Source: Lingula anatina (Eukaryota; Brachiopoda; Lingulata; Lingulida; Lingulidae). Taken from it: a stretch of 26,053 bases of DNA. The position numbers and the translations under genes are program-made. Shown here piece by piece: positions 1 to 11,381 of the stretch. Every line of letters starts with the position of its first letter. The first letter of the stretch is position 1. The DNA is taken from NCBI RefSeq assembly GCF_001039355.2, contig NW_019775777.1:1-26053 (forward strand). Reading direction: 5' to 3'. The notes under the pieces are model-generated. The model did not search any database. It was not told the DNA's origin and saw only the letters and a list, made by a program, of their open reading frames with translations.

Positions 1-566
1 TTTTTTTTAAATTTTGTAACAACTTGATTATCTGAAGCTAATGGAAAAAATGACAAGAATTGCTGTTATATTGTGTACTCTCTTCAGTGTAAAAATATAA
101 GTTCAAACTACAGATGGTTATTGTATTGCTTTCAGGCCATTTCTGGGGCCTATGGGATATTAGTGTACTAGACTATTTGAGTAAATGATATTTAGATGGT
201 TTTGTATTATAGAAGAATTCATGGCATGAAGTAAATGTGGATTTTTGAAAGGCTCAGCTGTGTTGGTACAATATACTGGGAATTTATTGGTATTATGTGG
301 AGTGGTTTTAAGATTCCACCTGTACTTAATCATAGAATGTGTCATACTGAGAGAGAGAGAGAGGGTTCATTTTTATTCTGACAAAATTTTATTAAAGAGG
401 CCCATTGATATTGTCACTAATTACCCTTGAAGTGTGTTATTTGTCAGAAGAAAACTGTCTTGTACAAAGCAAATGGTAATTGTTTTTATGATTTGAGAGA
501 AAATGGTCATCATTTTTCACGGACATTCTCTGACACCAGTTGTCTGCATTAGCCTGTCTCTGCCAG
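1..566. other. Non-coding, AT-rich; no gene seen
   Basis: It contains a T-run at the very edge and a (GA)n run at 349-364. The short ORFs on both strands have no coding character. If 567-683 is an exon, this is its upstream intron. Confidence 0.6.
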
Positions 567-683
567 ATGCTATTCAGGGGCTTGTTCAGTCTATGATAGA
601 TGTAAAGCCGAGTCTTGAATGCCTCCTTCGGCTGCTGAAGTCAGTTAATATGTCTGTCTGCTGCCCAGGCTGCTGCTGCCCAT
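567..683 (+). CDS. Candidate upstream VIRMA exon (uncertain)
   Basis: Open segment after a good acceptor (gcctgtctctgccag), up to a possible donor gtatgt at 684. It starts with a split codon and reads AIQGLVQSMIDVKPSLECLL, then RLLKSVNM, an amphipathic helix of the kind found in the VIRMA repeat region just before the exon A equivalent. The tail (SVCCPGCCCP) looks like low complexity, so the true donor may be earlier. It cannot join exon A directly at this donor: the terminal T plus AA would make a TAA stop, so at least one exon would have to lie between. It could instead be chance. Confidence 0.3.
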
Positions 684-883
684 GTATGTTATTCATTGGA
701 AAGAACTGTAACCAAGTTTTAAAAGATGTTTTCAGTTTTAAAAGGATTGAATAACTTTATTTACGGCTTCATCCCCTAGTTGGAGTTTAAAGCAGTCTGA
801 CTTTAATTATGTTAAAGGTCTCTAGTAATATGTCTTAATTCTGTTAATTGGCTTCAATATCTCTGACTTGTTTGAGGAATCAC

Positions 884-1184
884 TGTAATGTATTTTGTGT
901 GTATTAGTATATAAGGAGAAGAACTTTGTATTAGAGAAGAGAGAGATTGGAGATCAGAGCTCGATGTGAGTTTGGTCAGTCAAACCGATAGCTGGATTGT
1001 CCCTGCTGTCTTAGGAGACTCCAGATCTCTCAGCCAGAGAAATAAACGTAGAGATCAGTCAGTTTGTAGTTGATCTCTGGAAAACATCATAGCTGTTGTG
1101 TTACCTGCTGGAGAAGTAGCTCAGACCAAAGTGTCCCCTGTGATAATATGTCCAGATTAGGTACTTTCCCTGTGAAATTTAACA
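884..1184 (+). mobile_element. Possible solo LTR of a retrotransposon
   Basis: The segment begins TGTAATG and ends ...TTTAACA. It contains a TATA-like box (agtatataaggag, about 907) and a polyadenylation signal (aataaacg, about 1041) in LTR order, and is followed by actggcgactggac, which resembles a tRNA primer-binding site. No second LTR or retroviral-type coding sequence is visible; the sequence runs into poly-A at 1200. The target-site duplication was not identified. Confidence 0.4.
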
Positions 1185-1480
1185 ACTGGCGACTGGACAA
1201 AAAAAAAAAAAAAAAAAGCCAGAAGATGCATCAATTATTTTGATACTTTATTTAATTGATATGCCCATCAAACATGCACTTACCGACTGCCAGTCATGGT
1301 AAATTGTAATTAGTGAGTTTAAATGATTGATATACACTGTTGTGATATTGGCCGCAAGCAAACCTAATTCCATAAAGAGAAAATATTTGAATTTGGAATG
1401 TGCTTTTTAGTGGAAGAAAATTACACCTGAACTTGAATATGGTAATTATCCACAAATTTAAAAAAAAACAAAACAAAACA

Positions 1481-1508
1481 GTGTGTGTGTGTGTGTGTGT
1501 GTGTGTGT
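1481..1508. repeat. (GT)14 microsatellite
   Basis: 28-bp uninterrupted GT run after an A-rich stretch. Confidence 0.97.
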
Positions 1509-2246
1509 CATTATGTCATTACCTTTAAAAAATTTACTTTTTGCCATGAAACCGATTTGTTCTAGAGATATGTCAGAATATATTTCTCAGGTATTGCCAA
1601 CATAATATCATTTTGGATTTACATACTGTACCAAACTTGATCAAACGTGGAGAATAGAGACTGTAATGTTAATGAAGCCAGCTGCTGGAGGCTAACCTTC
1701 TAAAGTATGTGCTAACAAAGTAGTTAAATCTTTGACATTCATTAGCTGAGGACTGGTTTTACAAAAGTACTTTATCTCAGGAAGTCTTGTGTCAAGGTAG
1801 ATTGAAAATTTAAGCTAAAAGTGGATTAGAAATTGCAATACCCTGTCCGCCGTGTTTTTTTTTTTTTTTTTTTTTATGATTCTGTTACTGTGCGACTATA
1901 GCTAGTTAAAACAAGGTTAAAAAACTGGTGAAATTGACATCCCAAAATTGGCTCTTGAAGTTCTTAACCAAAGTGACAACAAATGATACTCTGGCATTCC
2001 TCTGTGGATGAAAATATCTTGACAGATTTGAACAAAATTGATGAAGCGTACTAAAAGGGGTAAAAATTGAAAGTGAAGATGTTTGAAATTGATTTGTGGG
2101 ATAAAGAAGAGAAACCTACCCATGAAAAAAATTTCAGATTTGACACACTTGCTTGTTGAAACTAGAAAATAATTGGCAGGGTTGCTAAGACAAATATCTG
2201 CTTTTACATTTTGCATGCACATTTTTTTACCATCTGTACTTTAAGG

Positions 2247-2370
2247 ATAATTATCGGCCAGACTAAATTCATAATTAGTTGATTCAGAAAACGTAATTTA
2301 GAAATGAGATAATTATCGGCCAGACTAAATTCATAATTAGTTGATTCAGAAAATGTAATTTGGAAATGAG
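2247..2370. repeat. 62-bp tandem direct repeat, two copies
   Basis: Unit ataattatcggccagactaa... at 2247-2308 and again at 2309-2370 with two mismatches (acgtaatttag / atgtaatttgg). Recent tandem duplication in non-coding DNA. The two ORFs that span it are not supported. Confidence 0.95.
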
Positions 2371-2758
2371 CTATATATGCATGTAAACTGGGCAACAAGT
2401 GGAGGTACTAATTGGAAAATAAAATTCCAGGAACTATCAGAAGTGCTGATTTTGAACTCTAGTAATCAGTAATTAACTACATTTTGGCCAGCTAAAGGAA
2501 GTTAATCCAATCGTAAGTTTTATGGCTCAGCAAAACTGTTCACAGCAATTAGTTTTAATTCTTTCTCTATTAGGTTTTTAGTCCAAATGAGATGTTTTCA
2601 TCAAAATTATGGCTTAATGATTTCATGCATGTTTAATGCATGCTTTTATTTCCAGGGTGATGGTACTAGATAGACAACTGTTAGCCACGTGGGAAGATTG
2701 AGTACATAAAAACCCAACATTTGTTACTCATGTACATCAGTATTATTATTCTGATCAT

Positions 2759-2764
2759 TTTATT
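2759..2764 (-). terminator. Possible polyadenylation signal for the minus-strand gene
   Basis: TTTATT on the + strand gives AATAAA on the minus strand, about 270 bases after the stop codon at 3033. A second one occurs near 2645. Plausible position, but such hexamers are common in AT-rich DNA. Confidence 0.35.
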
Positions 2765-3032
2765 ATTTCAAGATTTGCAGATTTCAGTAAGTTGTGAAGT
2801 GCCACTTACTAGACTCAAGCTAACATACTAATTCTCAATTTTTTAAAGGTAATTTTTCAGTTACAATGGACAAGATTGTATAATTCTTTAGTATCTTAGT
2901 TTCATAATTCCTTTGCTATCAGTGTAAATGTTTTGAGTCTTTTCAAAGATCTGATGGAGCAAAAAGGGATTTGATGGCACAGGTTCCATGCATGTCCTCC
3001 TCTCCTTTTCTCCTTCTGAATCCAGAATATTT

Positions 3033-3887
3033 TTATACATTATCCTGACTGTTGCTTGCTGTAGTATTAATATCCTTTATTTGAGTATTTAAATTCTGGT
3101 TGAGAGGCAAAAGCTCCACAAGTTCATGATCCTTCTGAAAATTTTCATCATCAAGTTTGATGAAATTGGCCCTGTTGGTCTTTGGTTGAGTGTCACCTAG
3201 TGCAGCCGTCTCGTTATGGACTATCACACTGGTGTTGTGGTCATTTCCGTTGAGGAGTAACTTATCACTTTCACTTTGTTGAGGATCGGTTTCACTTTCA
3301 TTTTGCTGTAGTAGACCTCCACTTTCCTTGAGAGGCATGTCCTTCTGACTGTGTAGTACTTGTGTAGAGGCGACATCCTCATTGAGATCATCTTCATCAC
3401 TGTCATCATCATCATCATCATCATCATCTATTCCTAATTCGTGATCACTGCTACTATTATAGCTAAGACTGCTATCTGCTGCATCTGTGTTTTCACCTCC
3501 TGCGCCTTGTCGTTTCCTGCACTGACATGCACAAAGTACAATCAACACCGTTGCTGTACTGCACGTGGTGATTGAAAGCACGGCAATAATTGCGACAAAA
3601 TACAGGGGTATGAATTCCCCTACATCATCGTGCGTTTGAGTACCGCTAAGCCCGTCAATGGAGTGAATATTTCTGGCAGGTATTGTGGGGTGATTGTGTA
3701 TATCTCCAGGTAGCAACTTGGCCGAGGTAACATTGAGCGGTTGCTCCTTACTGGGTTTGTCCAGCACTGCTACTGTACTCGCTGTTGTTGTTATGGTTAT
3801 GTTAGCAACAGGTGCTGCATTCCCTAACATCTGAAGTGTAACATAGGTTACTACAGACAACAAGTAGTTCTTGAAATATGGCCACAT
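3033..3887 (-). CDS. Single-exon gene for a small type I membrane protein with acidic Asp-rich cytoplasmic tail
   Basis: Intact 284-codon frame starting at the ATG at 3887 (MWPYFKNYLLSVV); an in-frame TAG lies at 3903-3905, so the frame does not extend upstream, and it ends with TAA. Residues 1-25 look like a signal peptide. An ectodomain of about 65 residues is rich in Thr/Val/Ile and has N-glycosylation sequons at Asn29 (NIT) and Asn52 (NVT). A hydrophobic helix spans about 93-120 (IPLYFVAIIAVLSITT...VLIVLCA), followed by CQCRKR, a basic stop-transfer with possibly acylated cysteines. The tail is Ser/Asn/Gln-rich with an acidic run at about 150-171 containing nine consecutive Asp, encoded by a GAT repeat. 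I recognise no family. It is intronless and opposite to VIRMA; if VIRMA's upstream exons lie before 3000 it would be nested in a VIRMA intron. Confidence 0.7.
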   Translation of the reverse strand: MWPYFKNYLLSVVTYVTLQMLGNAAPVANITITTTASTVAVLDKPSKEQPLNVTSAKLLPGDIHNHPTIPARNIHSIDGLSGTQTHDDVGEFIPLYFVAIIAVLSITTCSTATVLIVLCACQCRKRQGAGGENTDAADSSLSYNSSSDHELGIDDDDDDDDDSDEDDLNEDVASTQVLHSQKDMPLKESGGLLQQNESETDPQQSESDKLLLNGNDHNTSVIVHNETAALGDTQPKTNRANFIKLDDENFQKDHELVELLPLNQNLNTQIKDINTTASNSQDNV

Positions 3888-6023
3888 GCTGACCAAGGTC
3901 CACTAGGGTGGACTAATTGTCCAAAAAATATCCTATGTCCAGACCAGGTGAATTCAGCCAGTCTTATCCAGTTATCTAAGAGGAACGTGTTAACAGAAGT
4001 CCGAAAAAACTACAATTAAGTCTGGTTATAATAAACTTGTCCAGTGTCCTCTACGGCCAATATGATTTCTGATCTTATATCCTTAGGGTTGTGATGTGGG
4101 ATTTTTAAAAGTATGTATATCTATTGTTTCTCTACAATAGACTAATACTTGAATTCAGTTGAATATGTGTTTAGTCAGAAATGGCCCAAAAGTAGATGAA
4201 TGGCCAGAAATTGTTAGATCCATATCCAAATTAACATGAATGTACTAAAAGTGTCCATCTGCATCAGCCATCGGAATGATTGACAAACAAGGTGATATTA
4301 ATTAGTTGTTGTCTCTCATTTGTTGACACTCGCTGTCATCACTCACTGTGAAATGTACAAATCATGGCTGCTGACTAGATACGCAGAAATTTGCTGATGG
4401 CTGAAGGCCACCAAACATGTTATGCATCCTGGTTATATATAATTCAGATTATGATACTAAATAATTATAATGGCCTTCAGAAACTTTGTAGGATTTTTCT
4501 GTTTCTAGATAAAGTGCTTCAGTAAAATACCAGCTTGTCGCAGTTGGTAATTGTTATTGTTGGTCACCAGTGACCACCAGCGACCACCAGCGCTTATCAC
4601 GAGTCCTTCCAGTTGTATATCCAACCAAAGAGATCAGTGGGTTTACCTTCCACTCACTGGTAAAACTGTTGCGTTTCCTATTCTTTGATGAAGGCTGGTG
4701 TGCAAACAGACGCAGCAACTGTAATGTGAACACAAAATCACATTTGGAAAATAAAAGCACAATTGATTATTATTATTATTCAGACTATTGTAACACTCTG
4801 CAGTACAGTTGTAATGTAGAATTATTCGATCCAGTGTGAGCGATTTACAGATAATTTTGACATGGAAAATATATGTTGGCTGTAGTTGCCACAAACAATT
4901 TCAGCTTGACTTCCTCAATTTTTTCCTGAAAGATCACAGGGCATCATCAGTTATCTGACCCTGTCTTACTGTGTTATTGTTTAAAAAATACAATTCAAAA
5001 TATTTAAAAGCTGATTGAATATTTTCATTTTTAAAGCCAAAGAGAGTTTTCTGCAGAATTTTTAAAGCCATAAAGAGAGTTTTTGCAGCATTTTGAGGTA
5101 AGTAATAATGTTGGAGTAGGCATAGAGACAGTTGAGGACCCTATGCACGGAATACCTTTCTAACTGATTGTAACCTGATGCCGGTGTCTATCATATCCCA
5201 CCACTACTACTTGGCTGTTATGCAAGCAAAAGAGGCAAGCAACTGCTGTTTATATGAGGTTTTCTGTGTATCGACTGATTTCTGAACTCTTTGTCTGTGT
5301 TTTCTGTACGTGTTTCCGTTTGTGTGGCTTCCAGGGCACACAATGGGTTTAATTGGATGTATTGGGAAATTGATCACACAACCCTTTTCCACTCCTAAGC
5401 GGGAGATGTTCGTGTGAAGATTTTTGACATTTTGCCATTTGTTTCTTTCTCTCTTTCATTATTGTTTTTTGTGTGTGTTTGTTGTGCATTTAGAAATAAG
5501 GATTAATTGAGTGGTAGGTAGAAAAATATTGTAGACAAAGAAGACTCTACGTTAAGTGGAAAATGCACTTTGAGGCAAAAAATAAATAATCAATTCAATA
5601 TCTGTTAACTAATAATGGGTAAATAGGCACATGAGTGAGGACCACTGTAGAGTGGTTTTTGAAGAAAAGCTTGCTGTATTGTGTATAAGAAGTTGTTCCA
5701 GTGGCACTATGACAACAATTCAACATGCAAATCTTCCATAATATTTTTTTTATTACTGTTTATGTGTGTGCGTGCATGCATGCATGCGTGCATATTTGTT
5801 TTTGTGTGGAAGGGGTAGGTATTGGGAGTAATTTGTGGTTTCCATTAATCTTCACATGACATGTCAATATGTAATTGGAAAAGGGTGCATGTGCCCAAGA
5901 TGGCTGAGAGTACTGAGGAGAGGTCTTGAGAAACTGATACTGTACAAGTTCAATGCTCAGGTTTGGCCAGTATCTAGATTTCAGCAGCCTGAATTATCAA
6001 TACCCTTTTTTCCTTTTGTTTCT

Positions 6024-6024
<1 letters not shown>

Positions 6025-6061
<37 letters not shown>

Positions 6062-6064
6062 TAT
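6025..6064. repeat. (TAT)n microsatellite
   Basis: Uninterrupted ATT/TAT triplets followed by TTTA and T runs. It explains the poly-Leu and poly-Tyr ORFs in this place. Confidence 0.95.
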
Positions 6065-7026
6065 TTATTTATTTTTTTTTTGCTTTGCTTTTCATAGGCT
6101 GGCAAATTGATATGAAATCCATAAATTATACCAATACGGCACATTATAATACCTTTTATAAAACTGTATTCAGTTATGGGGGAAACTTCAGAAATCTATT
6201 TGTTGAAAGAAGCAGGCTGTTGGTCTTAGTAATAAGTTTATGATATTGTTGTTTAAGGGAATATAAATACTACTTTTGACCTTTTTAACTTGTTTTAACT
6301 TGTTTATAGCACTGAATTAACAACTTGAGTTTTTCAGCTTCTGGATGAAATGTTGCTCAAAGTAGCATGCACTTTTTACTTGTTTTTTTTTTTTATTTTG
6401 ATATCGTTAAATTATATCAACACTTTAACAAAAGCTTTCCGAATACTAAATTGCTTTGTCATAAAACTAAAATAAAATGAGTGGACTTAAATTTAATCTG
6501 CTTAATTTGATTTAATTGTATGGGTTAGATGATAGCAATTAGTTATATCAACAGTTCTACCCAAAGTGAAGTAATTTGAATGCAGATATTAGGATTTTTC
6601 CCACTTACACATACTTACCTCAATGTCAACTTGTAACATCAGCTGCAATTCATCCACTTCTCTTGAGTTTTGATGTAGCTAATACATATCCACCGTCCTC
6701 TGCTAATTATTAAGCCATGAAAAGCAGTGAAGTGAACACTTATGTAGCTAGCAGCAAGAAGTTACTGTGAAGTCAGATCGGTCTTTCTCTGTGTCTTCTC
6801 GGCAGTGAATCTGCTCATGTATGTAGTGTATCAGAACTTGCTTGTGACAGCTAGTTAACAGTCATTGTAAAGACTTGTTGTTCCAGATCGAAACATGCCC
6901 AGGGAGAGGATTAATCATGCTCACAGTGGTCCAGTGCACTGATACAATGTAGAACAACACCATGTGTAATAATACTCCACTCAGTTCAATAATGCCTGAT
7001 TCTTATTCTAAAGTCAATTCACTTAC

Positions 7027-7174
7027 TCTCGTTTGGTTTTTCTGATTTCTTTCGCAGCAGGTGTTTGTTTGCCCAGCTTATTCACAGGTATATTGTCCAA
7101 CTTGATACACTGTGTTTGCCCTAATTTTGGACTCTCCTCATTGGTGGATGGATGTGAAGTTGTGGTGCCCCCCT
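7027..7174 (-). CDS. Candidate internal exon of an unidentified minus-strand gene
   Basis: Minus-strand frame with ordinary composition (TNEESPKLGQTQCIKLDN, PAAKEIRKTKR) that stops at a strong donor, gtaagtg, read on the minus strand at 7026-7020. The possible acceptor (gtccttag) is weak. The + strand also has an acceptor-like gatttctttcgcag here, so strand is uncertain. Confidence 0.18.
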
Positions 7175-7865
7175 CTAAGGACACCCCGCCTTTGGAATAC
7201 CTAACACAGTGGTGTGATTTGCAAGGGGCTCTCAAGGGGTGGTGATAGGAAAGTGACACTTAATGGATAGCACTATAATAATTATTATTATTTGTTGGTG
7301 GTGTTGCTTACATTGTCCCTTCCCCCTCCTATGCAGCACTCATTGCACTAAAGACCTCGGAAGATCTTTTAGTATTTGTAGGCTAAGAGTGGATGGTTCC
7401 TCAAAGGGGGTTGTGCCTCTGGCACCCTTGTACCATTATTATTTTTGATTAGCGTGTGATTGGATCTACTGCTAGAGGGAGGCTCTGGTTTGAATTACAA
7501 GACATTGATTTTGCATTCAGAATTTATGACTACGGTAATTACTCCCAGAATTCAAGCAAAATTGGTGGGATAAACAATGGCCATACATCCAGGTCTTTCT
7601 GCTGGATTTCTCTCACTTTAATTTATTATTATTATTATTAATGAAAAAGTATCTTGGAATAAAAACAAGATCTAACATTTCTAAATTTAAGCATTTTCTG
7701 TAGAAATTTCCATCTTGTCAGTGGGCTTCTCTGAGTTAAACTTTGACTCAGATTCTATGCCACTGCCCAGGTCAGGTTTTAACTATAAGAATAAAAAAGT
7801 TCACGTTTTCAGAAAAATACCCACTCACCACTCACCAAATAGCTGATCATGACTACACTAGCACC

Positions 7866-8072
7866 CCATTTCCATAGATTAGATCGACCTACTTTAGATC
7901 GACCTAACTCCCTGGGGGTTCACGCTAAATAGCTGTCAGCCGGGCGGACACGCAAGTTAATTATCCCCTTATAGCTTGTAGTAGGCGGGACGGACATTTA
8001 AGTCGGATTATCTGAAAGTAATCTAGTGAGACTCCCCGCGGGGATAGATCGATCTAAAATCTATGGGAATAG
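7866..8072. mobile_element. MITE-like element with terminal inverted repeats (about 207 bp)
   Basis: Left end CCATTTCCATAGATTAGATC and right end (reverse complement) CTATTCCCATAGATTTTAGA share imperfect inverted repeats continuing into AGATCGA. The interior is noticeably GC-richer than its surroundings (gccgggcggaca, ccccgcgggg) and has no coding capacity. Non-autonomous DNA transposon by structure; superfamily not assigned. Confidence 0.7.
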
Positions 8073-9850
8073 AGCCTAGGACTCTGTTCAAAATAGCCGA
8101 GTCAGAACTGTTCATGCGATATGTGGAAGAGTATGAGTGGGTGTTTATCTCCCAAACAGGCTTATGTGTAAAAGATTTAGTTCCTTCAAAGTGGAATAAG
8201 TCAAGAAGATTGAAGCCGTACAAGTGGTTTCTTACCAGGATGAGGTGTGGTGTGGTGATGATGGATCATAAAAGTGGTTGATGTTACTCGGCTGCACCAA
8301 AAGTAGTATTGTACACACAAACAATTAAAGAAAAAAAAATTCAAAAAGAAGGGAGTTACATTTTTTCAAAAGAAAAAAAAATGCCCTACAGAATGAGAAC
8401 TGATCTTAGGTTCTTAAGATTTTAATGTATTGACTACCAAGAGAAAAGCTAACAGTGTTTGATAAATGACCTTCTACAGTAGAATATGCATTTACTGTGC
8501 TTTGAAAAATTATTTTATGTAATGTATTTATTGATTCGAGCACATTTTAACAAGGTTGTGATCTAACAGATACTGACATATAATCTCTACATTGTAATTT
8601 ACACAGTAAATATTTATGTACATGTTCATTGCCCCTCACTTAAAATACTGTTCACAGACAAAAAAAATAAAAATAAAAATCTAGCACCGTGTATAGTAAT
8701 GCAATTGTTCATCTTATACTATAATTTCAGATGACCTCATGGTGTCTTGCAGAGAGCCAAATTTATTTTTATAAGGCAGGACAGTAGCATATCTTGCAAA
8801 GGATTGTACAGTTTCTGGATCATTCAGTAATGAGAAACTCCAGATGAAAAAGCAATGAATGATTGTAATTTGTAAATGTATGTAAAAACTGTATCAGCAC
8901 ATCAGACTTAATGAGGCTTTACATACATGAGACACTATTTTCAGAAGAGAGGCGTGTGGAGGCGTGCCTCTTAATCATCTTTATGCAACTGTGATGTATA
9001 CAGCCTAGGTAAGAAGTCAATTCATTTTAGGAAATAATCCCTTTATGCATATTCTGAGGAGAGTACTAGATGTGCAATCGAGTATGAACATGTTGCGTAG
9101 GGTTTTAGCTCTGGGACTTCATCTCACATGATGTATGAGGTTGAAGTCATTGTAGCTGCCAAACATTCTTCTTTTATATATTTGATCTGATGTTGAATGG
9201 CTTCTCTTGGGAGTGAGGTACAGGTCAATGTCAGGGTCAAGGTTAGGATCAGAGTATTCATGTGATTGGCCTCTGGTCATGTGTGCACTGTTTGATCTCA
9301 AGGATTATCAGCTGATTATTTAGTAGTGATTAGGTTTACTTTGATGGAAGAGATGAGATATGTACTTTTATACTCTTTTGTTTCATGTATGTAATTTAGT
9401 GAGAAACCAAATGGGAGAAAGGACTGATAAGAGGGGTGCAAATTGCTTAACATATCATATTTTATAAAAATTTCTTCGCAGTTCCCTTAGCCCTTTTCTT
9501 AATTCTCTTGGATGTGCCATAAATAAAGTAGTTGTTTCACATAACCTTCCTTTGAGAGTCCCCTTAGTTCTGTCTTGGTGTCTAATTTGTCACTGGGGAC
9601 ATCTACTGACAGATGATAGAGTGCTTCTGCAATGGGCATTAGTTTCTATTAGCATTATTTTTGTCTTATTCTGATGGGAAATAGAATTACATCAGTGCCA
9701 TTTAGCCAAGATTGAATGGTCAAGAAATGATTGAAGTTTCAGAATGAGAGATAATGTGTTTTATTTCACACTATTCAGTAGTTCAGTGTAATGGACTAAA
9801 ATATGACAGCTCAGGGGACATGGCACAGAAACTTAGAGAAATGGTGGTAC
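8073..9850. other. Non-coding stretch; only a weak minus-strand exon candidate
   Basis: AT-rich with A-runs at 8330 and 8660. The + frame at 8063-8281 and the minus frame at 8023-8223 overlap the end of the 7866-8072 element and have no family resemblance. Nothing else found. Confidence 0.5.
9119..9290 (-). CDS. Candidate terminal exon of an unidentified minus-strand gene
   Basis: Open frame ending in TGA at 9119-9121, with protein-like content: SHEYSDPNLDPDIDLYLTPK, RSHSTSDQIYKRRMFGSYND, FNLIHHVR. A weak acceptor (gatcaaacag) could begin it, and AATAAA on the minus strand occurs at 8762-8767. No family recognised and no matching upstream exon found. Treat as a hypothesis. Confidence 0.2.
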
Positions 9851-9960
9851 TATGGGGCGGATTGAGGCTGTCTTCTGGTTGGAAGACGGTCAAAAATGGA
9901 GGATAAATCAACAAAGATAATTTGGAAGAATGTCAGAAAATATGGCTGGATATGCCCCTG
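9851..9960 (-). mobile_element. hAT-like MITE family copy (inverted, internally deleted)
   Basis: Starts ggggcggattgagg and ends ctggatatgcccctg, matching both ends of the 15672-15840 element in reverse complement, including the stretch acaaagataatttggaag. About 60 bp of the interior is missing. Confidence 0.8.
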
Positions 9961-10061
9961 TAGTATATTATAAATCATTCACCCAACCCAACAAGTCCAT
10001 GTTAATACATTGTCTATGCATGTTTTATTTCATATTTCTTTCTATTATATATATACATATA

Positions 10062-10147
10062 TTGTTTGTTTGTTTGTTTGTTTTTTTGCTCATGCTCCCT
10101 ACCTCCCTCCTTTCCTTTCCTCTTTTCTCTCTCTCTCTCTCTCTCTT
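10062..10147. repeat. Compound simple repeat: (TTTG)n, pyrimidine tract, (CT)11
   Basis: tttgtttgtttg and poly-T, then a cytosine/thymine-only stretch ending in about 22 bp of CT. The ORFs on both strands here are low-complexity artefacts. Confidence 0.95.
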
Positions 10148-10878
10148 ACTGCTAAATGTTTTGTATGCATGTATTCTTATTACACTAGCACTATAGCCAA
10201 TTTCAGCCAATTGGTAAACAAGTTCTGATTTAGTTACAGAAAAATACGAAATGTGGCAATGCCTTTTCCAATAATTATTATTATGGAATTAGTACAAAAT
10301 ATTGATTGATTGGGCTAGAATGACCAGATTTTGGTCCAAAGGAAAATATATCTTAAACTATATATGTTGCCATAGTATCATTGGTAGGCTTGTCAAACTA
10401 TCTTTCACCTTAAAAATATGAAGTTGGCTTGTGTTTATTTCAATGTATGAAGAATATTCATTGCTAAAAGCTTTTTTATTGAAATATTTTACAGACATTC
10501 AAGTTGGAGTCAAACTGATATCCTGCCATTTTCCCATATTAGGGACATTATTCATGGAAAGCTCTTATTGACTTTTATCTCAAGCCATAACTTCAGTATT
10601 TGTCTCAGCAGTATATATGCCTTGTCTTTGTTGCCATATTGATATTTAACTGTGGTAAAGAGCATCTTGATGTTGATTTAGAACAAGATTTGCTTTGAAC
10701 TAAAGTGATGGGATATGTGGGTCTCTAATTTGTGGCATCTTGTTGTTGGGGTGGTTATTAAAGTCACATCATATTACCACTTCTAGACTGGTTGCTATCT
10801 GGCCTCTGTTCTAAAGTCAGAATCTCAAGTCTTTCAGATGGCTTCAAAATTTTTGTACTTCTCTTGGGCTGCTTAAAC

Positions 10879-11032
10879 CAGGGCCCCGTAACTCTAAAGC
10901 ATTACGCATTGCGACCCGATCGCAATCGTCTTGATTCCATAACTCGCCGATACTCACCCCATAAAATACACTGTAGCCTCTATGTGATATTGCTATTTGC
11001 AATAGGCGATGCATTCGAGTTACAGGGTCCAG
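10879..11032. mobile_element. MITE-like element with about 35-bp inverted repeats
   Basis: Left CAGGGCCCCGTAACTC and right end (reverse complement) CTGGACCCTGTAACTC, with the similarity continuing inward through GCATTACGCATTGC against GCATCGCCTATTGC. An internal hairpin ATTGCGA...TCGCAAT is present. It accounts for the open frame at 10792-11070, which is therefore not a gene. Confidence 0.7.
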
Positions 11033-11381
11033 ATGGGCTATACTTCATGAAGACCAGAACTTGCTATTAGAATAAGGACACACTGCAAGACTTAAGTGTT
11101 GTTGAACGACAGTACTGGTTTTTACTGGCTCAATTTGAATTAGCTTTGTTCTCCAAGAATCCATTATAAAATCTTTTGGGAATTATAGGATATAAAATTG
11201 TCTATAAAACATTTCCTGTGGATTTGGCACAAAACGTTCAACATTAAGATCTAGACTGATATACAGAAGTTTGTAATTTCTTTCTGATCACTGCAGCTTT
11301 TGAGAATCATTGGATATAAAAGTATTTTAGGCTCATTTTCCGCATGAGTGCATCAGAAATGGACATTTTTTGTGATAGGAA

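Larger units (their letters stand above)
3888..7865. other. Non-coding stretch with simple repeats
   Basis: It has a gaccaccag triplet repeat near 4570, a gcatgcatgcatgc run near 5772, a TAT microsatellite near 6030 and many T/A runs. Apart from the weak minus-strand exon candidate at 7027-7174, I find no convincing coding segment, although VIRMA exons linking to exon A could be hidden here. Confidence 0.5.

Noticed and set aside
3224-3427. Poly-Met minus-strand frame
   Set aside because: Alternative frame of the GAT repeat in the membrane-protein gene.
5835-6243. Two overlapping + frames with poly-Leu and poly-Tyr
   Set aside because: Produced by the TAT microsatellite and adjacent T-runs.
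9200-9245. ggtcaa/ggttagg-rich stretch resembling telomere repeat
   Set aside because: Irregular and short; no TTAGGG array.
10010-10228. Frames on both strands across the CT and TTTG repeats
   Set aside because: Low-complexity translations with no coding signal.
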